A DNA stretch of 64,000 nucleotides from Glycine soja. Its lineage: Eukaryota > Streptophyta > Magnoliopsida > Fabales > Fabaceae. Shown piece by piece: positions 1-12,563 of this stretch. The notes beneath the pieces are model-generated. The model saw only the letters and a list, made by a program, of their open reading frames with translations. It ran no database searches and was not told the origin of the DNA. Positions within the stretch are counted from its first letter, which is position 1. Each line of letters opens with the position of its first letter. The position numbers and the translations under genes were made by a program. Where the stretch lies: assembly GCF_004193775.1 (NCBI RefSeq), contig NC_041002.1:1206698-1270697 (forward strand), written 5' to 3'.

Positions 1-1649
1 CGTTCAAGTGTTTTCGCGTGTTGGATCTCCATGATTTGGGGATTAAGATGGTACCGAGCTCTATTGGGGAACTGAAGCACTTAAGGTATCTCGATCTTTC
101 CCATAATAACATAGAGAAGCTTCCTAGTTCAATCACCAAGCTTGTCCACTTGCAAACGTTGAAACTTTCTCAATGTCATGTTCTCAAAGAGTTGCCGAAG
201 GACTTGGAGGATCTAAGTTGCCTCATGCATCTTTACTTGGAGGGGTGCCTTGATCTCACTCACATGCCACGTGGGATAGGGAAGCTGAGTTCTCTACAAA
301 CATTGTCACTTTTTGTGCCTAGCAAGAACCATCACATGGGAGACCTTAAGGATCTCAATAGCCTAAGAGGGAACTTGGAAATTTTGCATCTGGAGCGATT
401 GAAGTTGTCTGCATCTGACGAAAAAGATAAGTATGTGAGAGATAAAAAGCACCTTAATTGTTTGACTTTAAGATGGGATCACGAGGAGGAAGAGGAGGAG
501 GAGGAGGAGGAGAAAGACAAAGGCAATGATGTTGATCACAAAGACGGAAAATCACTGGAATGTCTTGAGCCAAATCCAAATCTCAAAGTGTTGTGCGTTT
601 TGGGGTATTACGGTAACAGGTTTTCAGATTGGCTTTCTTCAATGCAATGCCTTGTTAAGTTTAGCTTGAATGATTGTCCCAAATGCGTATTTATCCCACC
701 ACTTGATCACCTCCCACACCTTAGGGTTCTTGAACTAAGAAGGTTGGACTCTCTTGAATTCATTAGTGCTGATGCTAAAGGCTCCTCTTCCTTTACATTT
801 TTTCCATCATTGAAGGAACTTACAATCTCTGATTGCCCTAACCTCAAAAGCTGGTGGGAAACTCCAAAGCGGGAAAACGATAGACCATTCTTTAATTGCA
901 TTTCTAAACTGCATGTTCAATGCTGCCCTAATCTGGATTGCATGCCTTTGTATCCTTTTCTTGATGAAGAGTTGGTGCTTGTGGATTCCAGCGTAAAGTC
1001 AATGAGGGATACAGTGCATGCTAAAACATCAAAAGACTTCATTCCTTTTTCAAAATTGAAGTCAATGCTAATTGCGCGCATTACAGAAACTCCACCACCG
1101 AGATGGCTTAAAAGCTTCATTTCCCTTGAGAACCTTCAAATTCGAGATTGCTCTGAATTAGAGTGTCTACCCGAAGGTTTCAAGTCTTTGAGCTCGCTGC
1201 AGCGTCTCACCATTGAAGGATGTCCGAAACTCGATCTTGACGTTTCCAAGACTGAATGGGAGGGTCTGAAACACCTCAAATGTCTGACAATAAGGGAAAT
1301 TCCAAAGCTCAAGTCCCTTCCATGGGGTGTTGAGGATGTTACCTCTTTGGAAGAGCTCGAGCTTTACGAATGCCCCGCCTTAACTTTTCTACCGGAGAGC
1401 ATGGCCAAGCTCACCTCGCTGTGTAAGCTAGTGATTTCTGAATGCAAAAACTTGGGTTCACTTCCCAAAGGACTAGAAATGCTCGAGTCTTTGAATACCT
1501 TGACCATTACGGATTGTCCCTTGTTATTGCCAAGGTGTCAGCCTGAAACGGGAGATGATTGGCCACAAATTGGTCATGTCAGAAATATCCTGCTGAAGCA
1601 GAATTCTCAAGCATTGAGGGACTTGTGGAGTCAAGGAAGGACTGGTTGA
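1..1649 (+). CDS. CC-NBS-LRR disease resistance protein, 3' (LRR) part, cut by window start
   Basis: Intracellular immune receptor of the CNL class; only the leucine-rich repeat half is in the window. The frame is open from base 3, in the phase of the full-length sister gene on the minus strand at 49577-52825, where the matching segment begins near ORF residue 566, so the real start is outside the window. Repeats of LxxLxxLxLS type start at once (HLRYLDLSHNNIEKLPSSI) and continue to the end; the later repeats have the C-P-L pattern of plant LRRs. An acidic insert with ten consecutive Glu codons lies near 484-515. It stops at TGA 1647-1649 after RDLWSQGRTG, whereas the sister reads on seven residues. 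The 3' flank (about 1650-1790) also resembles the sister's flank. Whether the 5' half is intact cannot be seen. Confidence 0.9.
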   Translation, partial: FKCFRVLDLHDLGIKMVPSSIGELKHLRYLDLSHNNIEKLPSSITKLVHLQTLKLSQCHVLKELPKDLEDLSCLMHLYLEGCLDLTHMPRGIGKLSSLQTLSLFVPSKNHHMGDLKDLNSLRGNLEILHLERLKLSASDEKDKYVRDKKHLNCLTLRWDHEEEEEEEEEEKDKGNDVDHKDGKSLECLEPNPNLKVLCVLGYYGNRFSDWLSSMQCLVKFSLNDCPKCVFIPPLDHLPHLRVLELRRLDSLEFISADAKGSSSFTFFPSLKELTISDCPNLKSWWETPKRENDRPFFNCISKLHVQCCPNLDCMPLYPFLDEELVLVDSSVKSMRDTVHAKTSKDFIPFSKLKSMLIARITETPPPRWLKSFISLENLQIRDCSELECLPEGFKSLSSLQRLTIEGCPKLDLDVSKTEWEGLKHLKCLTIREIPKLKSLPWGVEDVTSLEELELYECPALTFLPESMAKLTSLCKLVISECKNLGSLPKGLEMLESLNTLTITDCPLLLPRCQPETGDDWPQIGHVRNILLKQNSQALRDLWSQGRTG

Positions 1650-3270
1650 CATGCATCAAGAGATCCATTCTTAAGAAAAGTGTCGTCTAACACTTCATAT
1701 GCTGATCATATGCTCCCTCACAAATCGCAATTTCTTCTGATGATTCAGCTTTGGTCAGTGAATTACAAACTGCAGTCTCACTTGAATACCACCTTATTAC
1801 AGAATCCTACTTTTTTACATATAAACTTGGAAACACAATTAATTCTTTGAGTTTCAATTAATGTTGTTTGTCTTAAATTATATTATTTTTTTAAATATGA
1901 GAAATAATTAAATTATATAGATATAACTTTAATTCATATAAAATTTTATATATATGATCTAAGTAAAATAAACTTTCAATAAGTTTAATAAAAATATTAT
2001 TCAAAATGATATAATTTCATCTCTTCTCATAAAATATATTTTAAAATATTTTGTATAATATTTTTTTTCTTTCTAATTTTCTGTTCTTTGGTGTAAAATG
2101 TTGTACATTTTACAAGTAATATTTCTATACTTATCTGGTACTTACACTGAACTATATATATTGCTATGTTTTATTTGTCAGATTTTAAATTTGAAGGAGC
2201 GCAGAACCATGCAGGAAAAAGATAATGGAGAATCAGTACTCAATTCTCTCGTGGTTATAAAGCAGCAGTTCTTTTTAAAATGGTTTATCTATATTTTATT
2301 TCATGTCTTTGGAATTTTTATATATTATAAAGAAATAATGCATTCTTACTAGTACTTGAATATATGAAGGAAGGAGACTGTTTAATGGTCAGGAGTATGT
2401 GCAACAGTCTTGATTTTCTATATTTTCTTTCCACCAACAAATTGTGTATCTGACATGTTTAATAACTTTCTGCTGCTGAAATGCTATGAAAATATTTCGA
2501 CAATTTTAAATCAATTTCTTTGAGATTGGTTGAATATTCAATATGCTTCTCTGCTTAACCATTGTGATTCATTGCAAACACTGCAATAAATGTTTTTGAA
2601 ATACTCAACAACATTATACTTCTACTACGCTTTTCAAATACCACTTTGGATACTCTCATTGCATGCATTTTATTTCTAAAAGATTATTTATTTATCAGTT
2701 GTCTAATAATTTTTATTCGTAATACACAAGGTTATAAAGTTGTGTTTAGTCAATTACTACTTACATTTTATTGGAAAAAGATAAATAAATTAACACCCGC
2801 AATGCTATTAGATTCTTAGAGAATGAGAAAAAGAAAAAGAAAAAGAAAATATGTAAATGTTATAGGGTCCATGATATAATAGGAAGAGAAAATAATTTTT
2901 TTTATTAATATAGTGTTTAAAATAAATAGTTATCCAAATATCAACACGTGACTACGTAGCCAACATAGTGTGGAGTGGTGTGATTTTGAACTATAGAGTG
3001 TTAATTAGATTTGAAAACAATAGAAAAATAAATTATTATTCAATTATTTAATTGTATGAGAATCAATGATTTGGTCTCCACATGAAATTATGTTAAATAT
3101 TTTACAAGAGAGAATTTACAATAATTTTACTAAATTGGAGTAAAATTTTTTTATATAGAGATATAATTTATTTCGTACCAGAAAAGTGTAAATCATTCAA
3201 TTGATTGAATTAAATTTTATATAAATTGACAGGATATGTAGAGATAGATAAATAAACTCTATTTTGTCAA
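1650..3270. other. AT-rich intergenic DNA after the NLR fragment
   Basis: About 1650-1790 is the 3' untranslated flank shared with the other NLR copy. The rest is AT-rich with only short chance ORFs and an AAAAAG-type purine run near 2825-2850. I see no gene. Confidence 0.6.
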
Positions 3271-3274
3271 GCCT

Positions 3275-3771
3275 AATTATTTATCCTTTTAATTCTTGAA
3301 TGATATAAAATCCTTAATAAGCATTATAATTTCCCATACTAGAAAAACGACAAACACCAAGCCCCCTTCCCCTTGTCACATCACCCCGACCAACGAATCT
3401 TCTACTTAGAACACCTACCCACCAAAACAAAAGCACCATGACAAAGAGCTAGGTAAAGACTAACGTAGAATTACAACTGTAATGCACACAACAAACATGA
3501 TAATTAGAGCAAGAGGCCGAATTATTTATCCTTTTATTCTTGAATGATATAAAATCCTTAATAAGGATTGTAATTTCTCATACTAGAAAAACGACAAACG
3601 ACAAACACCAAACCCCTCTTTCCCTAGTCACATCACCCCGACCAACGAATCTTCTGCTTAGAACACCAACCCACCAAAACAAAAGCACCATGACAAAGTG
3701 CTAGGCAAAGACTTACGTAGAATTACAATTGTAATGCACACAACTAACATGATAATTAGAGCAAGAGGCCG
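3275..3771. repeat. Tandem direct duplication, about 245 bp x 2
   Basis: Unit 1 (about 3275-3519) and unit 2 (about 3520-3771) start with the same ATTATTTATCCTTTT block, share the CACATCACCCCGACCAACG segment and end in GAGCAAGAGGCCGAATT. Unit 2 carries a small extra ACGACAA repeat. The last part of the unit resembles the 3' flank of the second lipase gene (about 19760-19810), so the duplication falls in the 3'UTR or just downstream of the first lipase gene, which ends at 3849. Confidence 0.85.
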
Positions 3772-3848
3772 AATTTTAATTCTAATATGCTTCACGAGCC
3801 AATTGATACCTAATATCATTTCATTTGCTATCAATTCTCTGGCTCATA

Positions 3849-6800
3849 TCATCCACCATAATGGGACTTCTCTTTCTCTAGTTGATTGATTAATTGTTGT
3901 AACACCTTCAGATAGTTCCTCGTGAGATGATCAATTATCATCCCTCTTGAAAGTCTTAGCTTTCCATATAGCTGTCTAGGCGTTTCATATAAGTAGACCT
4001 CTTTCTCTTCAGAACTATTATGGTTTGATGAATTAGAATTATTTTCAGACGAAGGTGAAGGGATAATATGCATGATCCTTCCCGGAGGATAAAGATGTGT
4101 ATCCAATTTGTCTTTGGTATCAACAACCTGATCATTGATCTCTTCTTCAGTGATGTCTTTGGTCTTGGCTCCTTCTTTTTCCTGAGCATGAATTTTAGGG
4201 TTATCATCCTGTGCCTCTAGTTCAAGCTCCTTCAATTCATTCAACAGATCATTTTCAGAGATATCACAGGCAGTGTGAGTAGTAACGTTCTGAGCGGCAG
4301 ATATGATTTGTTCCTCTTCATCTATATCATCATCATTATCAGATTCCTCACTAGATGATTTAGATTCATCGTACTCGTCACTCGTAGAGTCTGAGATTTT
4401 TATCTCTTCAACCACTCCACAACTTGTCTCGGATGATCCACAAGCTTTAGCCAAGTTATCTGATTTAGAGTTTGGCAGTGCCTCAGTTTTCTCACGTCGG
4501 GACCAGGGTAACAGTGACCGAGTTTTTTGCTTATTCTTCATCACAACCTTTATGTATAAATAAGGATAACTATATATGTAAGATAATTTGAAGATGTACA
4601 TATATTAATAACATCATAGCATTTTTTAAGGTTAACGGATCAATATATGGTTTCATAATATTATGTGTGGCTGATAATTAACTGCAAGAGCAAACTCTTT
4701 AGTCTAGTGAATAAAATGTCAAACGTAAACAAGGGAGCTTGAAGCTACCTGGGTGCCACGAGTTACTGCATGATCTGCAAAGGCTTTAGCAGTAGATGCA
4801 AATGGTAAGCGAGATCCAATTGCAGTTATAGAGCTACGAGCAGCATTTAGGATTTTTTTACGCTTTATCTTACCCTGTAATCATGCATGTAATCAATATT
4901 ATATAGTGACCTAATGAAATTAAGCAATTAAAATAAATTAATATTTGCCTAAACCATGTTAGGTTGGGAGAATGTAGTTTGAGCACCTCGGCAACGAAAT
5001 CATGAACAGAAGAACCTGACAATGTAGGCACGATGTCATAACCATTTATGATGGAAGTAATGAAAGGCTTCCCGAATTCGGCTAACTCGAATGACATACA
5101 GGCAGCTACAGAATTTACAATTGTGAAATAAGGACTTCGCAATAATGATTATTACAAGATAGACAAAATTCGAGAAAGGATTTTACATACGTTATATGCG
5201 GGGTTGAAATCTTGCATCTATCTCTTTTAATGAATATATTAAATAGAGAAATACTTATTTGTATAACAAATTTTACAATTAAAAGAGAAGGAGAGAAAAG
5301 TGTAAGATGTAATAAATGAGGTTATGGATTTCAGAGGGACAAATACAATCAATGAAGTAAATCCTCCTAAAGTCTTAAATTTGTGAACATTGTCATAATA
5401 GTCTTTAGAATTAGATTCCTGAAATTAAAATGCACAACTTTTAAAATATCAGATAGAGTCTTAAATTAAAATTACTGCCGTTGTGGGTCCTAGTTATCCT
5501 AAAAAGATGCTCATCTCACCATGACCAGGCATTAGCAAATGTTGCACCAAAATGTTTCAGTCACGAGATACCTTCATAGAGCAACCAAAAATATCCTATA
5601 ATCAACGCATTTGAGTGTGTGCTCTACCTTCAGGCTTTGGTCCAAGGGATATATGTGTCATTAGCTAACATTATCGAGTAGTGTTAGATATCACAAGGGT
5701 GGTTTTATCCACATGCAATGGTTAAAGTCACTTTCGTGATCCATGTGGGAATTTTTAGCATTTAAAACCTTGAATCTACCAAGCATTTGTGCCTCACGGT
5801 CAACCTATTTGGAGGACGACCGAGCACTTAAGCCGTCCTGAGGTCAGCTATAAACAAACCCATTTGAATTGTGACACAAAGTGGTAGTAAAAGTAATTGG
5901 TTTAGGACTAAGGATGGCTCTTATTCTAGTTTGGTCGAATAACCTATAGAATAGTACATCTTCAATTTAGGGAACACAGGGTATATACAACCGTCCAATG
6001 TCGAGCCTAAGAGACAAATAGGCTTCTGACTGAGCTCATCTTTGATTTTGAGAAATCAAAGAATACACAACTTTCCATAGGATTTTCACCAAGGTCATCT
6101 TCGAAAAAGATATTCAACCCTCCAGGATTTAGCATAAGCGATAAGAGACTTGTTACAAAAATCATCTTTGGTTTAAGAAATTTAGAGGGTACAAAAACCT
6201 ACTGAATTAGTTATTTAATTAAAAAAATTAGAACCTTTATATTTAAATGTAAATTACAGAGGTTAACATCAAAGGATCTAATTTAAATTATTAAATATCA
6301 TACATGAATTATTATAAATATCTATAATATATATATATATGATTCTTATGAATAAAAAAAATTAAAATGAAATTAATTAGTATAGCCTCATATACCTGGG
6401 CCAAATGTCACACAAGTGCAGGAAGCGAACTGTTTTGTTTCTCTGAGCATGAATGTCAACAGTGCAGCAGTACCACCACCAAGCGAGTGTCCAACGATCT
6501 ATGGAAAGATTATTTTAATTATATATAAATAAGTTTAAATTATTTGATAAATTATTGAATTTTGTTATGGATCTTTAATAATTTTTTTATTTTTTTAAGT
6601 TTATGATATATTAAGATTTTTGTTTTAAATATTAGTCATTAATTAAAGTAATAATATGTAATATTTATAATTGATCTTTTTAATATTATCAATGGTTATG
6701 ATGATATCACATCATCATTTACCTAATAAAAAAAATTCATAACAAAAGTTTTAATATATTAGAAACTCAATAATAATTTTTTTATTAGGAATCTAAAATA

Positions 6801-8777
6801 AAATTTAATTATTTATTAGAAACTTTAAATATATTTAAAATCATAAAAAAGTCAAATAAACATAAGTTAAATCAAATATGATTAAATAAAAAAGAATACA
6901 TGATTTTAATTTATTTTAAATATATTTTAGATTCATGATTAATGATGAATTTTTATTTTAGATTCCTAATAAAAACATTTTGATACATTGAATCTTTGAT
7001 ATATCAAAATTTTTGTTTTGAATTTATGTTATTTATTAAATAATAATATCACATCATTCGAACAACTAATATATATATTAAGGAAATATGTTCAAAAGAT
7101 GTTACATTAATATTTAATTAACAATATAGACTTGAAATAAAAGTTTTGATATATGATTAGAGGATCCAATGAAATGAAAAAATTTATTAAAAGCCCCAAA
7201 ATAAAAATTAATTAATTATCAGGAATTTAAAATATATTTAAATATTTTAATTTAAGAAAATTTGAAGTAAGAATATGAAAACATATATAGCTAGAAATGA
7301 AGAAATGGAATTAGAAAGGGAATACAACATTTTTTTCATTACTAGTAGTCGAACATTATAATCAATGTTCTTCCAAAAGACTTAAGTAACAAGCTATGAC
7401 CATACCTTGATTTGGAAATCGGGGTATTGACGAAGAGCATCAAGTAATATAGTGGTGCAGTGCTTTTTAATCCAACGAGCTGCAGCAACCATACCACGGT
7501 GTCCATGTCCTGAAACCGTGTCTCTCTTCTTCAGCTCACCATCACTGCAAATGAAGTGACTGAAGGAAACGGGAGCACCGATTGCATCTGTCAGCGTGTC
7601 TTTTATGCTACGAGTTCCTCGGATGAACACAAGCAAACATTTTGATTCTTTATTAAGTATAACTGTGAAAGCGGGCTTCAGAATCTGAAAAAAGTAATAA
7701 TAATTAATATTCAGTTAACTAAACTGAGTTAAAAAATAAATAAATTATATTAGTTCATACACTTATTCTCTCTTGCTGGCCTTCTCATTTCTTCCTCATT
7801 CTCTTCTTATCTCTTTCTATGATCTTTTGAGTAGAGATATTCATTCATTATTGTTAGGAAATATCTAAGTTTTATATTGGTTGTTCACTCTTTAAAATGC
7901 AACTTATATATCTGTTACACAGTTTCACTTGATGCCAATTAATTTTAAAATAAAATCTAACATGATAAAAGTGAAATGAAAAAAAAATATGATGAAAATG
8001 TTATTTATTTTTTTAATTTTTTTTTCTTTTTATCTTCTCTCCACTCCAAAATAGGAGACCACATAACATACAGTAAAGTGTTATTTATTTTTTTATAAAT
8101 TAAAAAATTGAAAATGTGTTATATTGGTCAAGACTATAAATATGAAAATGTACACGTTGTTTTGAGTGCATTTTCATATTTTTCCAGAAAAAGAAATAAC
8201 ATCTTGTTTATTTTCATTGTTTATATAAAACAAGCAAAAAAATTCACAAGAACCCAAACGTACCCGAGCTCTTCTCTTCCTTAGGAGGACATCCTCCTTG
8301 ACAAATCCAGCAGCAAATAAAAAGGCACGAAAACGTTTTTTGCTGAAAAGCACGGTCTGTGTCAAGCATTTTTTGAGCTCATATAACTCCTTTAATAATT
8401 CGGGGTCTTTCAGTTGTACACAGTCACTTCTTTCAGCGCATTCAACTGCAACTGTTTTCTCACCCTACAACTACGTCACACCCAATAAGGGCACTCCACT
8501 TTCAAATTCAATGTAGCATATACAATGACAAGAGGAAAAATTTGAAGAAGGGAAAAATGGAAAAGTATTAAGAAGTTGGAAAATGGACCTTGTCCATGAC
8601 AGAGTAAAGGATGGCTCTTGGCAAGTCCAAGAGGTGCCATTTGCCCAGTGTCTCGGCGTAACCGAACCTTATTGCTTCTGCTAACGTAAGAACTGTGTCC
8701 ATCAATGTTTTGGGCGCCTCGGCTGGCCTCTTTTCAAGCTTTCCGGCGGCCTTCCTAACCACCATCGACGTTATCAT
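3849..8777 (-). CDS. Class 3 lipase, sn-1 diacylglycerol lipase-like (paralogue 1)
   Basis: Predicted alpha/beta-hydrolase that cleaves acylglycerols, probably membrane-associated. Seven exons (minus): 8777-8589, 8464-8264, 7684-7406, 6498-6396, 5105-4987, 4874-4749, 4547-3849. All junctions are GT-AG and in phase, giving 571 residues. Start is the ATG of MITSMVVRKAAGKLEKRP. The nucleophile elbow GHSLGGG gives Ser228; Asp281 is in NGYDIVP; His546 in the C-terminal DHLTRNYL fits the third catalytic position, by analogy with animal DAG lipases. Between Asp and His lies a highly acidic Ser/Asp/Glu segment (about 390-420), then YPPGRIMHI, also typical of DAG lipases, so the acidic part may be a regulatory loop. 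There is no clear signal peptide or four-helix membrane domain. Tandem paralogue at 19881-23339. The lipase family is firm; the substrate is inferred. Confidence 0.88.
6540..7215. repeat. AT-rich inverted-repeat (MITE-like) DNA in lipase 1 intron 3
   Basis: The intron between exons 3 and 4 contains related AT-rich segments in both orientations, with motifs such as TTTAGATTCCTAATAAA and TTTTGATATATxA recurring as direct and reverse copies (about 6550-6840 and 6930-7210). They look like old MITE copies. Borders and target duplications could not be fixed. Paralogue 2 lacks this block, which largely explains its shorter length. Confidence 0.4.
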
Positions 8778-8887
8778 TTTCCAAAACTGAGAAAGCAAAC
8801 AGAGAGTGAAGGAAGTTTGGGAAAATGGAACAAGAAAGAACAAAGATTTAGGTGGTGTTGGAGTCTCAAGTGCCAAGGTGAGTGTGG

Positions 8888-8915
8888 CCTTATAGGACAC
8901 AAGAAGCTTGGTTTT
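8888..8915 (-). promoter_or_regulatory. Putative core promoter of lipase 1
   Basis: On the minus strand CTATAAGG (8888-8895) lies just downstream of ACCAAGCTTCT (about 8903-8913). The same pair, nearly identical, precedes the paralogue's start (CTATAAGG at 23404-23411). Conservation between the paralogues and the TATA-like core support a promoter or leader element. The distance to the ATG is about 110 bases here and 65 in the paralogue. No transcript evidence. Confidence 0.35.
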
Positions 8916-9237
8916 TTGGTAAATAATTATAAAAAGAGTTCTAGAAACACACCCTAAAATATTCTTTTAAGGTTTAGGGTAGTCCATTCAATAGCTCCAC
9001 AATTCCTTTAAAAGTAGTAATCCTAAATCATCTAATATTATTTTTCAAATTGTTACACTATGTTAAATTTATCCGAACTTTTTTCTGCAACAAAAATCAT
9101 ATATTTTAATTTTAGGAGATCAAAAGATGAACAATTTTTTTTACAAAAATAAAATATCAATTTTTCATATTTTATAAAGATGAAAAACATATTTAGCCAT
9201 ATTATTTTACACAACTAAAATTTATAATAAACAAATA

Positions 9238-9239
<2 letters not shown>

Positions 9240-9308
<69 letters not shown>
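9240..9308. repeat. (TA)n microsatellite
   Basis: About 34 uninterrupted AT dinucleotides. Confidence 0.97.
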
Positions 9309-9311
<3 letters not shown>

Positions 9312-12300
9312 ATTATAATTAAAATATGAAATAAACAAACTTGACTTAGTACAAACATTAAAAGGTGTTTCAAATGGTTTTATAACTTCAGAAGCAACAA
9401 CAATGTTTAAGAAAAGCACAAAAATCAAAATTTGTATAAAACAGAATTTGAAATTTTGAGAAACGTGGCTTCTCATAAGAAATTTGATATGCACCTTAAT
9501 ATTATTGTCATTTATAAGTTAAAGAAAAGACTTTCTTGCTTCTAAATAACTTCTGATATATAAGCCAAAGCTTGAGGGAAATATATCAAAAGTTTTTTTA
9601 TTTGCGCAAAAAATAATCATAACCAATCAAATATAACTATTCAATCTCTCCATCTAATGACCTTTCGAAGCACTTCAAAAACAACTTGAGGTCCTCCTAA
9701 TTAAGCATCAGTATGTAAGACCAATGCTTAATCATCAATCTTCCCAATAGATATTCAATCATTTCAAATTGGCACGATTGGGAAGAAAGAAAATTAATAC
9801 TAGTTTTCTTTCAACTCACACTCCAACACTTTTCCTTTTCTCAATTGTCACAGATTAAATATTTTTTCTTTGAAAAAATGGAACAATATACAAGCAATAA
9901 CAAGGGAAAAAAATCAAACATAAAATTCAAGCATCAAAATTTACAAGACCAATCCACCAATAATTGTCATTAAATGACTAATCTAAGTCCAATATAACTC
10001 TAGATAGCAAAGATTTCATATACTTACGAGACATGTAATAAAGGTAGTACGTTAAAAAGTTAACAAGAGAAAGATCTATAGACAAAATTTATGCCAACGC
10101 TATTCATGAAGCTTTCAAACATGGTATTGAACCTCATCATAATGGCATTCAACAATACTATGTAAGAACATACAATGTTTCGCCACTAAGAAGCAATTAT
10201 CATATAAAATAATTATTATTAATTATAGGACTTATTCCAAACCAAACATGAAACTTGGAAGAAGAGTTTTACTATTTATAATGATAGTGTCAGCCACAAT
10301 AGACACAACAACGACGCTAATTTGAAATTTGTGACGATTTAAATCAATTCTAAATTGTTTCACCTTTTTAACACAGAGAGAGAGAGAGAGAGTTGAACCT
10401 TTGCATCAGTTTAGCAAGATTAACACTAGAGTTTGGACTTCGAAAGCTACGACCCACATTTTTTGTAGTTTCATTTGAATTTTCTTCCATAATTGTTTTT
10501 TAAAACCGTGGAATAGTTAGTAGTTGATTTTAAAATCCTCTATTACAAATTAAGAATTAATAAAAGGCTATATTTGTCCATCTATCTTAAAATTGTAAAA
10601 TAATTTTAAAATAAGTTTTAAAAAATAACCTGTTAGACAATTTTAACTTAAAAGTCTTTTTGAAATTAAAAAATCAGTTTCTTTATTGGTCATCAATTAA
10701 ATTTTTATGAGGAAAAAAAGAAAAATTTAAGTGCAAGACTTATTTTTTTATATAACTTTGCCTAACATTTTTAAAAGAGAAAAAATAATTTTATACCAAT
10801 AATATAAAATAATTTTCTACTTGGATCACAAATTATTATATATAATAAATATGTTAATTTTTATAATAATAATTTTAAAGATCATATCGGCGGTGATTTG
10901 AGATTGGATAAGGTTTTAAACTATTTTGCACTTTTTATTATGAAAGTAAAATTCTTATTTTTTTTTTTAAGAAAAACTCTAAATATAAGAAAAATAAAAT
11001 AAAAGGGTGCTCAATATGGGATTCGTACAATGGGTTGTGCCCTGTTTTGGGTCTATGGTTGGTTGATCTGATCCATATGGAGGATAAGAAATAATGATTG
11101 GCATTTTAATCAGAAAATAACGCCCGCACTGGTTAAGGCCCTGTCAATAATTGTCCGGGAAACAACCGACAATCCTAGATTATTTTAGATTTTTATAAGC
11201 TATTTAAGTGAATTGAGTCCTCCAAATTTTTCAAGAGTCTAAAACTTAAAAAATATTTATATATTACAACACCCATAAGATCCTTATGTCAGGGTAAGAA
11301 TCACATCCTTTTAGGATATATTAGTAATTTTAATTATTTTAAAAGTTATATAATGGAATTTATAATTTTATTTTTTTACTTAGTTATTTTTATTTAATTA
11401 ACTAATATATATATTAATCATCAATTAATCCTCACCACAGGAAAATATATTTACATTGAATGTATTTTGGTTGAATGTTAAAGAATTAATTTTAAGTCTA
11501 AAATTAATATTGGATAAATTTTTATAGTTGTTAGTTTCACATAAGAGAAAGAGTCTAGAATTAATGTTAGGTTCAAAATTATATCTCAGGTCAAATAATT
11601 TTGAGTAACTTTTTTTAATTTAAAAAATTTATTGAAGAAAACTTTGGATAACTTTTGTATTAGATAAAAAAACTAACTAATTTTTACTTCTAACTTGTTT
11701 TTATGAGAAAAATATTCATATATAAATAATATCACTCCAAAATCAATTTTAATCAAATTTAATTTCATTCAAAATCTATTTTATCAGCACTCATTCAACA
11801 TCCACTGCAACCACCTATATATACATATCTAATGCCATATTGTTGTATACTTTTGTCTCAAATATAAACAACAAAATGTCTTAAGTGGTAATTTCAAATA
11901 TAAGCAAATCAAAATTAATTTTACCTTCTTTAATGAGATAAATTTAAAAATATCTTTCAGAGGTTTTATTTTCAAATTATTTCTCTTTATTTTAAACAAG
12001 CAAACAGAATATTATTGAGATCAACACTATACTGGCATAAGGTGTTCATATTGTTTTTCTTTCTATATCAAAATTTAAAAAATAATATTTTAGAAAAAAA
12101 AATTATTTTAAAATGAGAATGCTAAAATTAAATAATACTAACTAACTATCTTAGTAAATGCAAATTAATAGTAAGTTTTATCCTAGAAAGGAATTGGCAA
12201 CAGGCATATGCATGGACTGTTGACTGTTCCTTATCTGATGTGTACTGCATTTCCAATCAGATATATTTGGCGTTATAATCCAATAATTGGGCAGAATTGT

Positions 12301-12513
12301 GTACATATATTGTTGTTTGAACATGCGCGTGTATAAAACGGTTGAGCTGGGTTTCATAAGGGTCATTCGTCATTTGTAGTCAAGTGTATTACGTTTAATG
12401 TCTGATGTCATACTTTTTGTTTGTTTTTATGCCTAAGGATGGCAAATAATTGAAATAAATCTGCAATGGTCATTGGATCATGATCCCCACCAAATTGTTT
12501 TTAAAGTGAAGGA

Positions 12514-12516
<3 letters not shown>

Positions 12517-12560
<44 letters not shown>
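12517..12560. repeat. (TA)n microsatellite
   Basis: About 22 TA units in intergenic DNA. Confidence 0.97.

Positions 12561-12563
<3 letters not shown>

Noticed and set aside
9222..9494. Minus-strand ORF with a long Ile-Tyr repeat
   Set aside because: The repeat is a translation of the (TA)n tract, not a protein.
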